Source of the DNA: an uncultured Anaerotruncus sp. | Lineage (GTDB): Bacteria; Bacillota; Clostridia; Oscillospirales; CAG-272 | Reading direction: 5' to 3' | NCBI GenBank assembly: GCA_905210995.1 | Contig: CAJLZE010000091.1 | Coordinates: 1 to 5,728, forward strand | Length of the DNA stretch: 5,728 nucleotides | Part shown: piece by piece, positions 1-5,599 of the stretch | Position numbering within the stretch: the stretch's first letter is position 1 | Layout of the letters: each line of letters opens with the position of its first letter | The notes under the pieces: model-generated | Database searches by the model: none | Seen by the model: only the letters and a program-made list of their open reading frames with translations | Told to the model about the DNA's origin: nothing | Position numbers and translations under genes: made by a program

Positions 1-1218
1 GGCGGCAGCCGTGCCGTAAAGCTGGACGAAATGAAGCCGGGCGACTGTGTGCGCTCGGTCACGGGGCTCGGCGAGCTCGACCGCGTGCTCGGCGGCGGTC
101 TTGTGCGCGGCTCTGTCGTGCTGCTGACGGGCGAGCCCGGCATCGGCAAATCCACGCTGCTTTTGCAGATAAGCGGGATCCTCGGCAAAACGCGCCGCGT
201 GCTTTACGTTTCGGGCGAGGAATCGGGAGATCAGCTCGGGCTGCGTGCCGCGCGGCTCGGCGTGCGTTCGGACGGGCTTTATATACTGACCGAAACAAAC
301 GTTGACAAAATACTTTCCGAGGCGTCGCGCGTAAAGCCAGATGTGATGATAATCGACTCGGTGCAAACGATGTTCACTCCATACTCCGCCTCCTCTCCCG
401 GCAGCGTGTCACAGGTGCGCGAATCGGCAATGTCCTTTATCGGCAAGGCGAAAAACGACGGCGTTTCGGTGATACTCGTAGGTCATGTCAATAAGGAAGG
501 CTCGATCGCCGGTCCCAAAATACTCGAGCATATGGTAGACGCGGTGCTTTGCTTTGAGGGCGAGCATCAGCAGGCGTACCGCATAATCCGTGCGGGCAAG
601 AACCGCTACGGCTCGACAAACGAGATAGGCGTTTTCGAAATGACCGACCGCGGGCTTGAGGAGGTGCCCAACCCCTCAGAGATACTGCTTGCGGGCAGAC
701 CGAAAAAGGTCTCGGGCAACTGCGCCGCCTGCACGATCGAGGGCACCCGCCCGATAATCGCAGAGATCCAGGCGCTCGTCTGCCCCACGGCATTCCCATC
801 TCCCCGCCGCACCTCAAACGGTGTGGATTACAACCGCATGTGCCTTCTGCTCGCGGTGCTTGAAAAGCGGCTCGGGCTGCGCTTCTCGGCAAACGACGTT
901 TATATCAACGTCATAGGCGGTCTGCGGCTGGACGAACCGGCATCCGACCTTGCGGCGGCGCTTGCAATGATATCATCGATAACCGACAAAATAATTCCCG
1001 ACGACCTTGTGGCGATCGGCGAGGTGGGACTGGCGGGCGAGTGCCGCGCCGTCGCATCTCTTGAAAACCGCGTGCGCGAGGTCGAAAGGCTCGGCTTCTC
1101 CCGCGCCGTAGTTCCCGCCCGCAGCATTGAAAAACGCCCCATCGACTGCAGGATAAAGCTCATACCGATAAAAAGCATATATGAGCTGCTGCCGCTGCTC
1201 GGCGACCCGCAGAGATAA
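1..1218 (+). CDS. radA: DNA repair protein RadA (Sms), 5'-truncated by window edge
   Basis: RadA is a RecA-like ATPase with a Lon-protease-like C-terminal domain. It acts in the cytoplasm in recombination, in processing branched intermediates, and as a DnaB-like branch-migration helicase. The reading frame is open from base 1, so the first in-frame ATG at 31 is internal. 405 residues are present, against about 455-460 in full-length members, so the missing part should be the N-terminal four-cysteine zinc finger. Visible motifs are Walker A GEPGIGKST (130-156), Walker B VMIID (343-357), the RadA signature KNRYG (598-612, usually KNRFG), and the Lon-like segment DEPASDLA (931-954), which lacks the Lon catalytic serine as expected for RadA. 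It ends in TAA, about 90 bases before a strong terminator, and converges on the AraC-type gene. The identification is firm; only the N-terminus is unseen. Confidence 0.96.
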   Translation, partial: GGSRAVKLDEMKPGDCVRSVTGLGELDRVLGGGLVRGSVVLLTGEPGIGKSTLLLQISGILGKTRRVLYVSGEESGDQLGLRAARLGVRSDGLYILTETNVDKILSEASRVKPDVMIIDSVQTMFTPYSASSPGSVSQVRESAMSFIGKAKNDGVSVILVGHVNKEGSIAGPKILEHMVDAVLCFEGEHQQAYRIIRAGKNRYGSTNEIGVFEMTDRGLEEVPNPSEILLAGRPKKVSGNCAACTIEGTRPIIAEIQALVCPTAFPSPRRTSNGVDYNRMCLLLAVLEKRLGLRFSANDVYINVIGGLRLDEPASDLAAALAMISSITDKIIPDDLVAIGEVGLAGECRAVASLENRVREVERLGFSRAVVPARSIEKRPIDCRIKLIPIKSIYELLPLLGDPQR

Positions 1219-1304
1219 TATCGTATCCTCGGAGCGTGCGGATATTATGCCGTCAAAAGCATCGGCACGCACCGACGGAGACATTTAATGATCCCGAAAA
1301 ACCG

Positions 1305-1342
1305 GCTGCCCCCGCAGGTCACGACCTGTGGGGGCGCTTTTT
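1305..1342 (+). terminator. Strong intrinsic terminator of radA, probably bidirectional
   Basis: Bases 1308-1319 pair with 1324-1335 as a 12-bp GC-rich stem with one G-U pair (1314/1329), closed by a four-base loop. With U1307 bulged, G1305-C1306 can also pair with G1336-C1337. Five T's follow at 1338-1342, a classic Rho-independent terminator on +. A run of A's at 1297-1301 gives the - strand a T-tract soon after the same stem, so it may also stop the convergent araC-type transcript. The hairpin overlaps the last codons and stop of that - strand gene. Confidence 0.85.
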
Positions 1343-2209
1343 ATATTCCGACGGCAGGCAGCCCATGACCCGGCGAAAAGCCGAAATAAACGATGTCTGA
1401 TTGCCGAAGCCCACGGCATAGCAGACATCCGAAACGCTCATATGCTCAAGAAGCCCGAGGCTTTCGGATATGCGGCGCTTGAGCAGATATTCGGACGGCG
1501 AAACATTGAAGTGGCTCCTGAACGTGCGTGAAAGATGCTCGCGGCTGTAAAAAAAGTGCGCGGCTATCTCCTGCACCGATCCTATCGAGGCATAATTCTC
1601 GTCAATATACCGCTTTATCTCGGCAAGCTCGCCCGTGAGTGCACCGGCGTCGCCGGCAGGCGCCTCCGCCGACGCCAGCAGACCGAAAAGCGTGATGATG
1701 TGCGCCTCGGCCAGAAGCCCGCCGTACTCCATGCCCGAATTTATCGCCGCCTCGGCTTCCGAAAGCATCCTGATATACCTTGCGTCGGGCGGCAGAAGCC
1801 CCGTCGGCGGCTCGGGAAACGGTATCGTCCGCCCCTCGAATTCAAAAAATTCCGGGAAGAAATAAAGCACATATCTGTCATATACCGACGGAGAAAGCAG
1901 CCGCGCGGTGTGCATCATCCCTGGCGAAAAGCAGACGGCACAGCCCTGATGCGGCGTAAGAAGCGCGTCGCCCGCGATATATTCGACGTCGCCGCCGACG
2001 TATATTATCAGCTCGCGGTAGTCGTGGCAGTGCATTCCCTCGGTGAAGCTCTCACGCGTGTAGGGAGTAACACGGTGCGAAAAGATCATTGAGCTGCCGA
2101 GGCGTATGTCCTCCCACCCGAATCTGCCCGAAAACACCTCGCATCCGCCGCAAGTGCCGCGGCGCACATAGTCGCCGCGCGCCTCATGCCGCTTTATATA
2201 CTGTTCCAT
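1319..2209 (-). CDS. AraC-family transcriptional regulator with cupin sensor domain
   Basis: A 296-residue regulator that probably senses a small ligand and controls the divergent oxidoreductase gene. The N-terminal half carries a cupin (AraC-type ligand-binding) motif: H60-x-H62-x3-E66, with H100 in the second motif, a set that could bind a metal or a sugar. The C-terminal ~95 residues (about 197-291) form the double helix-turn-helix of the AraC/XylS family: the first is around SVQEIAAHFFYSREHLSRTF and the second around VSDVCYAVGFGNQTSFISAF, followed by the usual PSEY ending. A CGGC pair of cysteines (C20, C23) near the N-terminus is unusual. I chose ATG at 2209 because AGGAG lies ten bases upstream; a GTG at 2233 would add eight residues but has no ribosome binding site. 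The stop codon and last codons lie inside the radA terminator. The ligand cannot be told from sequence. Confidence 0.93.
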   Translation of the reverse strand: MEQYIKRHEARGDYVRRGTCGGCEVFSGRFGWEDIRLGSSMIFSHRVTPYTRESFTEGMHCHDYRELIIYVGGDVEYIAGDALLTPHQGCAVCFSPGMMHTARLLSPSVYDRYVLYFFPEFFEFEGRTIPFPEPPTGLLPPDARYIRMLSEAEAAINSGMEYGGLLAEAHIITLFGLLASAEAPAGDAGALTGELAEIKRYIDENYASIGSVQEIAAHFFYSREHLSRTFRSHFNVSPSEYLLKRRISESLGLLEHMSVSDVCYAVGFGNQTSFISAFRRVMGCLPSEYKKRPHRS

Positions 2210-2219
2210 TATGCACGCG

Positions 2220-2224
2220 CTCCT
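2220..2224 (-). promoter_or_regulatory. Ribosome binding site of the AraC-type gene
   Basis: On the minus strand AGGAG (complement of 2220-2224) stands ten bases before the ATG at 2209. It favours this ATG over the in-frame GTG at 2233, which lies upstream of the site and has only AT-rich sequence before it. Confidence 0.7.
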
Positions 2225-2227
2225 ATC

Positions 2228-2305
2228 TATCACAAATATTAAAACCGACGGTCACACAAGCGGTAGTTTTTACGTTTTATGTGGTTTATACTTATGATAT
2301 CACAA
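2228..2305. repeat. Two copies of TATCACAA, 70 bases apart, in the divergent region
   Basis: The octamer TATCACAA occurs at 2228-2235 and again at 2298-2305 in the same orientation. The right copy abuts the shared -10 element and the left copy lies in the araC-type leader. AraC-family proteins often bind direct-repeat half-sites, so these are operator candidates, but such half-sites are usually about 20 bases apart and longer. An eight-base repeat in a region this size could be chance. Confidence 0.25.
2269..2298 (+). promoter_or_regulatory. Sigma-A-type promoter for the oxidoreductase-GDPD unit
   Basis: TTTACG (2269-2274) and TATGAT (2293-2298), spaced 18 bases apart, resemble a -35/-10 pair. 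The -10 is good (5 of 6) and the -35 weak (4 of 6), which fits a promoter needing an activator such as the divergent AraC-type protein. The predicted start near 2305 leaves a leader of about 40 bases before the AAGGAG ribosome binding site at 2332-2337. Confidence 0.5.
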
Positions 2306-2322
2306 CGGACGGCAAAAGTCAA
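2294..2322 (-). promoter_or_regulatory. Sigma-A-type promoter for the AraC-type gene
   Basis: Read on the minus strand, TTGACT (2322-2317) and TATCAT (2299-2294) are separated by exactly 17 bases, a good match to TTGACA-N17-TATAAT. Transcription would start near 2287, leaving a leader of nearly 80 bases before ATG 2209. The -10 hexamer occupies nearly the same bases as the -10 of the opposing promoter, so the two should compete for RNA polymerase. This is a prediction from consensus matching only. Confidence 0.65.
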
Positions 2323-2331
2323 GTCCGCGAT

Positions 2332-2337
2332 AAGGAG
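2332..2337 (+). promoter_or_regulatory. Ribosome binding site of the oxidoreductase gene
   Basis: AAGGAG lies three bases before ATG 2341 and six before ATG 2344. The spacing favours 2344. It also excludes the long upstream extension of the open frame as coding. Confidence 0.75.
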
Positions 2338-2343
2338 TTTATG

Positions 2344-4161
2344 ATGAGCGAGCTTAAAAAGACATTCCATACGGCAGACGTCTGCGTTATAGGCGGCGGA
2401 CTTGCCGGCACCTTTGCGGCGATAGCAGCCGCACGCCACGGCGCGCACGTCGTGCTGATGCAGGATCGTCCCGTTCTCGGCGGCAACGCCTCAAGCGAGA
2501 TAAGGATGTGGGTCTCCGGCGCGGGAACGCGCGTGCGCAACCTCCAGGAGACAGGCATTATGGAGGAATTCCTGCTTGAAAATATGCACCTCAACCCCGA
2601 CCGCAACTTTTCGGTTTGGGATTCGATCTTTTACGGCAAGGTAAAAGCCGAAAAGAACATCGAGCTTATGCTCAACTGCGCCTGCTGCGCCGCCGAGTGC
2701 CGCGACGGCAGGATCGAAAGCGTGACCGGATTTCAGCTCACGACCTACACATGGCGCACGGTAAAGGCAAAGATATTCATCGACTGCTCGGGCGACAGCA
2801 TTCTTGCCGAGCTTGCCGATGCGGAATATATGGTCGGACGCGAAGCAAAATCGCAGTTCGGCGAGGCGTTCGGGCTTCCCGAGGCAGACCGCAAGACCAT
2901 GGGCATGAGCCTTATGATACAGGCGCATGAGACCGATCATCCCTGCCCCTTCACCGCTCCCGACTGGGCATACCGCTATAACACCGACGAGGAAATGAAG
3001 TTCAAGCCTCACGAATGCCTTGACAAGATAAACACAAACTTCTACTGGATCGAGCTCGGCGGCGAGGCGGATTCCATCCACGACACCGAAACGACGCGCG
3101 ACGAACTGCTTAAGATCGCCTTCGGCGTTTGGGATCACATGAAGAACCGCGGCAACCACGGCGCCGAAAACTGGGAGCTTGACTTTATCGGCTTCCTGCC
3201 CGGCAAGCGCGAGAGCCGCCGCTATGTCGGCGACTACATCCTCACGCAGAACGATGTTGAAAACGGGAAACAGTTCCCCGACGAGGTCGCATACGGCGGC
3301 TGGCAGATAGACAACCACCTGCCCGGCGGCTTTGCCATGAGCGGCAAGGACGGCGCTCACCTCCAGAAAAAGCGCCTGACCGAGCCCTACGGCATCCCGC
3401 TGCGCTCGCTCTACTCCAAAAATGTTGAAAACCTCATGTTTGCGGGACGCAACATAAGCGCAACGCATATCGCCTTCTCGACCGTCCGCGTTATGGGCAC
3501 CTGCGGCGTTATGGGTCAGGCTGTCGGCACCGCCGCGGCTATGGCTACCGCCTGCGGAATGCTGCCGCGCGAGTTCTGCCGCGAAAAGATAGGCGAGCTT
3601 CAGGACGCTCTTATGGAGGATGATTGCTTCCTGCCCGGCATGAAGCGCAAGATCTCCCCGCTCTGCAACGAAAAGACCCTCTCCGCCGTCTGGGGCGATG
3701 CGTCAAATCTCATAAACGGTGTTGACCGCAAGATATGGGGACACGACAACGGCTACTGGGGCATGGTCGACCGCGCCGTAACATACACATTCGACAAGGT
3801 GACGCACCTTTCCGACTTCCGTCTCATAGTTGACAGCGACCTTGACCGCGAATACACCGAGGGCAACCCCGATGTGTTGAATATTTCGATACCCCTTTTC
3901 CGCCGTGCCGATTACAACCACACCACCTTCGGCTTCCCGAAGTGTATGCTCAAGTCCTTCAAGGTCGAGATCGACGACGGCTCGGGAGAGTGGAAGACCG
4001 TTTACGAAACTCACGAGAACCACCAGAGAATGATACGCGAGCACCTTGACGTTGACGCAAAGGCTGTTCGACTCATCCCGCTCGGCACATACTTCTCAGA
4101 GTCGCTCTGGACGACCTACGGCAGCGCACAGGCACACATCTTCTCTTTCGAGGTCAGATAA
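2344..4161 (+). CDS. FAD-dependent oxidoreductase (GGNASSE family) with C-terminal beta-rich domain
   Basis: A 605-residue flavoprotein, presumably cytoplasmic as no signal peptide is visible. Residues 13-22 (VCVIGGGLAG) form the Rossmann dinucleotide-binding motif. QDRPVLGGNASSE at about 40-52 is typical of the FAD_oxidored family (PF12831-like), and FAGRNISATHIAFSTVRVMG at about 365-384 is the C-terminal FAD-contacting segment. From about residue 470 the sequence changes to a beta-rich stretch ending in SFEVR that looks like a discoidin/galactose-binding-like sandwich, suggesting a sugar-type substrate. Relatives have often been labelled putative xanthan lyase, which I would not trust. ATG 2344 lies six bases after AAGGAG (2332-2337); ATG 2341 would be only three bases away. 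A longer open frame back to 2089 runs antisense through the regulator and is not credible. The GDPD gene follows with no gap. The reaction is unknown. Confidence 0.88.
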   Translation: MSELKKTFHTADVCVIGGGLAGTFAAIAAARHGAHVVLMQDRPVLGGNASSEIRMWVSGAGTRVRNLQETGIMEEFLLENMHLNPDRNFSVWDSIFYGKVKAEKNIELMLNCACCAAECRDGRIESVTGFQLTTYTWRTVKAKIFIDCSGDSILAELADAEYMVGREAKSQFGEAFGLPEADRKTMGMSLMIQAHETDHPCPFTAPDWAYRYNTDEEMKFKPHECLDKINTNFYWIELGGEADSIHDTETTRDELLKIAFGVWDHMKNRGNHGAENWELDFIGFLPGKRESRRYVGDYILTQNDVENGKQFPDEVAYGGWQIDNHLPGGFAMSGKDGAHLQKKRLTEPYGIPLRSLYSKNVENLMFAGRNISATHIAFSTVRVMGTCGVMGQAVGTAAAMATACGMLPREFCREKIGELQDALMEDDCFLPGMKRKISPLCNEKTLSAVWGDASNLINGVDRKIWGHDNGYWGMVDRAVTYTFDKVTHLSDFRLIVDSDLDREYTEGNPDVLNISIPLFRRADYNHTTFGFPKCMLKSFKVEIDDGSGEWKTVYETHENHQRMIREHLDVDAKAVRLIPLGTYFSESLWTTYGSAQAHIFSFEVR

Positions 4162-4905
4162 ATGGAAGTAAAGTATAATCCCCTTTTCGACCGCAAAAAG
4201 CCGCTCCTGCTGGCGCACCGCGGCTTTACGCCGGTCGCGCCCGAAAATTCGCTCGTCTCCTTCCGCGCCGCCGCCGCACGCGGATATTGGGCGATAGAGA
4301 CCGACGTTCACCGCACACTTGACGGGATACTTGTCTGCTGCCACAACTTTTCGCTAAAAAAGATGTACGGCGCGGACGTGAAGATCGAAGAACTGAACTT
4401 TTCCGAGCTCGGCAAGCTTAAGATCGTGAACGGGAACAACGTCGGCAATTACTCCGACGAGGAGCTGCGACTGCCGCTGTTTGCCGAATATCTTTCAATA
4501 TGCGCGCGCGGCGGGTGCGTTCCCTTTATCGAAACGAAGGGAGACGTCGTTGAGCAGACCCTACGCATGGTCGATGCCTTCGGCATAATAGACGGTGCGG
4601 TGCTCTCCTCCATCAATTTTGACCACATCGAGGAGGCACGCCGCGTAAGCGACCGTGTGTTCATACACCACATATTCACCACCGACGAGCAGATGATGCG
4701 TGTTGCCGAGCTCGGCAACGGCGGTGTGTCATATAACTACCCCGAGCTTGACGAGGTCCCCGCGGGTCTTGTCGAAAAAACGCACTCAATGGGAGTTCGC
4801 CTCTGCCTGCGTGCGGGCGACACCCCCGAAAAGGTACGCCGCATGACCGATATGGGGCTCGACTACATCCCCACAAACTGCGTATCCCCTGCCGATATCG
4901 GCTGA
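4162..4905 (+). CDS. Glycerophosphodiester phosphodiesterase family protein
   Basis: A 247-residue single-domain GDPD (PLC-like TIM barrel), usual size for short bacterial members, with no signal peptide and so probably cytoplasmic. GDPDs split glycerophosphodiesters into an alcohol and glycerol-3-phosphate with a divalent metal. Family residues seen are H19-R20-G21, P27-E28-N29, E46 and D48 in IETDVHRTLDG, the second catalytic histidine H61, and E124/K126 in FIETKG. The residue after H61 is N62 where most members have Asp (HD motif), so activity or substrate may differ. ATG 4162 follows directly on the TAA of the oxidoreductase, with GAGGT (4150-4154) seven bases upstream, implying co-transcription and probably translational coupling. 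The true substrate may be a sugar-linked phosphodiester rather than a plain glycerophosphodiester; that is inference from the neighbour. Confidence 0.92.
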   Translation: MEVKYNPLFDRKKPLLLAHRGFTPVAPENSLVSFRAAAARGYWAIETDVHRTLDGILVCCHNFSLKKMYGADVKIEELNFSELGKLKIVNGNNVGNYSDEELRLPLFAEYLSICARGGCVPFIETKGDVVEQTLRMVDAFGIIDGAVLSSINFDHIEEARRVSDRVFIHHIFTTDEQMMRVAELGNGGVSYNYPELDEVPAGLVEKTHSMGVRLCLRAGDTPEKVRRMTDMGLDYIPTNCVSPADIG

Positions 4906-4933
4906 TACGGTAATATTTATCCCCGCCCGCCCA

Positions 4934-4939
4934 TATAAT
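4934..4939 (+). promoter_or_regulatory. Perfect -10 box (TATAAT) before the DUF4830-like gene
   Basis: TATAAT matches the sigma-A -10 consensus in an otherwise GC-rich 45-base gap. No convincing -35 lies 16-18 bases upstream (TAATAT at 4911-4916 is poor). A start near 4946 would leave almost no leader for ATG 4951 but about 25 bases for ATG 4972. No terminator hairpin with a T-run is seen between the GDPD gene and this box, so read-through from the operon is also possible. Confidence 0.45.
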
Positions 4940-4971
4940 CTACCAAACGGATGAAAGGGACGGTCGGGGAT

Positions 4972-5484
4972 ATGTTTATTTACACTTGCCGCGCTGGAAC
5001 GATAAGGTTTTTCGCGGTCATCGTGCTTGCGGCGGCGGCACTCGCCGCGCTTGTGATATTTGTGCCGGCATACCAACCTGTTTCGGCGGGCACCGGCACC
5101 GAAAGCGGGAGCGGTGACGCCGTAAAGGTGAGCTATGACAAAATAAAAACGAACGAGGACAGGGTGAGGTTTTTATCTCAGTTCGGATATGAGGTGGCGG
5201 AGGATCCGCTTGAGACTGCCGAGATCACGATACCCGAAAAATTCGACAAGGTATACGCCGGCTACAACGAGATACAAAAGGCTCAGGGACTCGATCTTTC
5301 AAAATACCGCCGCAAGACCGTTATGCGCTACACATATGAGGTGAAGAACTATGACGGCTACAACGGCGGCAGAGTGCTTGCCAACGTGATCGTTTACCGC
5401 GGGCGCGTGATAGGCGGGGACATATGCTCCGCCGACCCGCAGGGCTTTGTTCACGGCTTTGAGGGCGCGATAAAAATGCAATAA
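4972..5484 (+). CDS. DUF4830-like membrane-anchored extracytoplasmic protein
   Basis: A 170-residue protein of unknown function. Residues 13-31 are a hydrophobic membrane segment (FFAVIVLAAAALAALVIFV) after a short N-terminus with two arginines, which fits a signal anchor. A Thr/Ser/Gly-rich linker follows, then a domain from about residue 58 to the end with NEDRVRFLSQFGYEV, EITIPEKFDKVY, YNEIQKAQGLDLSKY and a terminal VIVYRGRVIGGDICS segment. This pattern matches my memory of DUF4830 proteins in Clostridia; no biochemical role is known to me. I prefer ATG 4972, since the predicted transcript start is too close to the in-frame ATG at 4951, which has no ribosome binding site and would add seven residues. 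The site before 4972 (AAAGGGA, 11 bases away) is also weak, so the start is uncertain. An insertion sequence begins just after its stop, and no native terminator is left in view. Confidence 0.8.
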   Translation: MFIYTCRAGTIRFFAVIVLAAAALAALVIFVPAYQPVSAGTGTESGSGDAVKVSYDKIKTNEDRVRFLSQFGYEVAEDPLETAEITIPEKFDKVYAGYNEIQKAQGLDLSKYRRKTVMRYTYEVKNYDGYNGGRVLANVIVYRGRVIGGDICSADPQGFVHGFEGAIKMQ

Positions 5485-5548
5485 AGATGGGCTCTATGTC
5501 AATAGTTGGGGTGAAAAAATCTGACGAAATCGCAAGCAACCATTGAAG

Positions 5549-5599
5549 AGCATAGGGAAAGCGTCACGAAGCGTAGCGGAGTGGCGCTTTCCCTATGCT
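5549..5599. repeat. Long inverted repeat (hairpin) at the transposase stop codon
   Basis: Bases 5549-5567 (including GCATAGGGAAAGCGTCAC) pair with 5581-5599 as a 19-bp stem with one mismatch at 5564/5584, a G-U pair in + strand RNA. The loop is 5568-5580. It covers the TAG stop and the last codon of the transposase gene. No T-run follows directly on either strand, so it is not a textbook Rho-independent terminator. It may instead block read-through or be a subterminal structure of the element. Confidence 0.75.

Noticed and set aside
31..1218. ATG at 31 as the true start of radA.
   Set aside because: The frame is open to base 1, and the encoded residues before the ATG continue the RadA alignment. 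The N-terminal zinc finger is simply outside the window.
1288..1368. A 26-codon + strand open frame after radA with GGAG seven bases before its ATG.
   Set aside because: It reads straight through the terminator hairpin and T-run and is antisense to the end of the AraC-type gene. No family resemblance. The GGAG is likely chance.
1535..2092. A 185-codon + strand open frame opposite the AraC-type gene.
   Set aside because: It is Arg/Lys-rich with no recognisable motif, and the opposite strand carries a clear cupin and double helix-turn-helix. It is a shadow of GC-rich coding DNA.
2089..2340. N-terminal extension of the oxidoreductase frame.
   Set aside because: It overlaps the regulator gene antisense and crosses both promoters, and the Rossmann fold begins just after ATG 2344, which has its own ribosome binding site.
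2491..3468. A 325-codon - strand open frame within the oxidoreductase gene.
   Set aside because: Its translation is the complementary shadow of a conserved flavoprotein, without domain motifs or a credible ribosome binding site.
4891..4902. Perfect 12-bp palindrome GCCGATATCGGC at the end of the GDPD gene.
   Set aside because: It encodes the last residues of the protein, leaves no loop for an RNA hairpin and has no T-run. It could be a binding site but nothing else supports that.
5549..5599. Reading the IS hairpin as a CRISPR repeat or attachment site.
   Set aside because: It is a single inverted repeat at the end of a transposase gene, with no repeat-spacer periodicity and no integrase or tRNA nearby.
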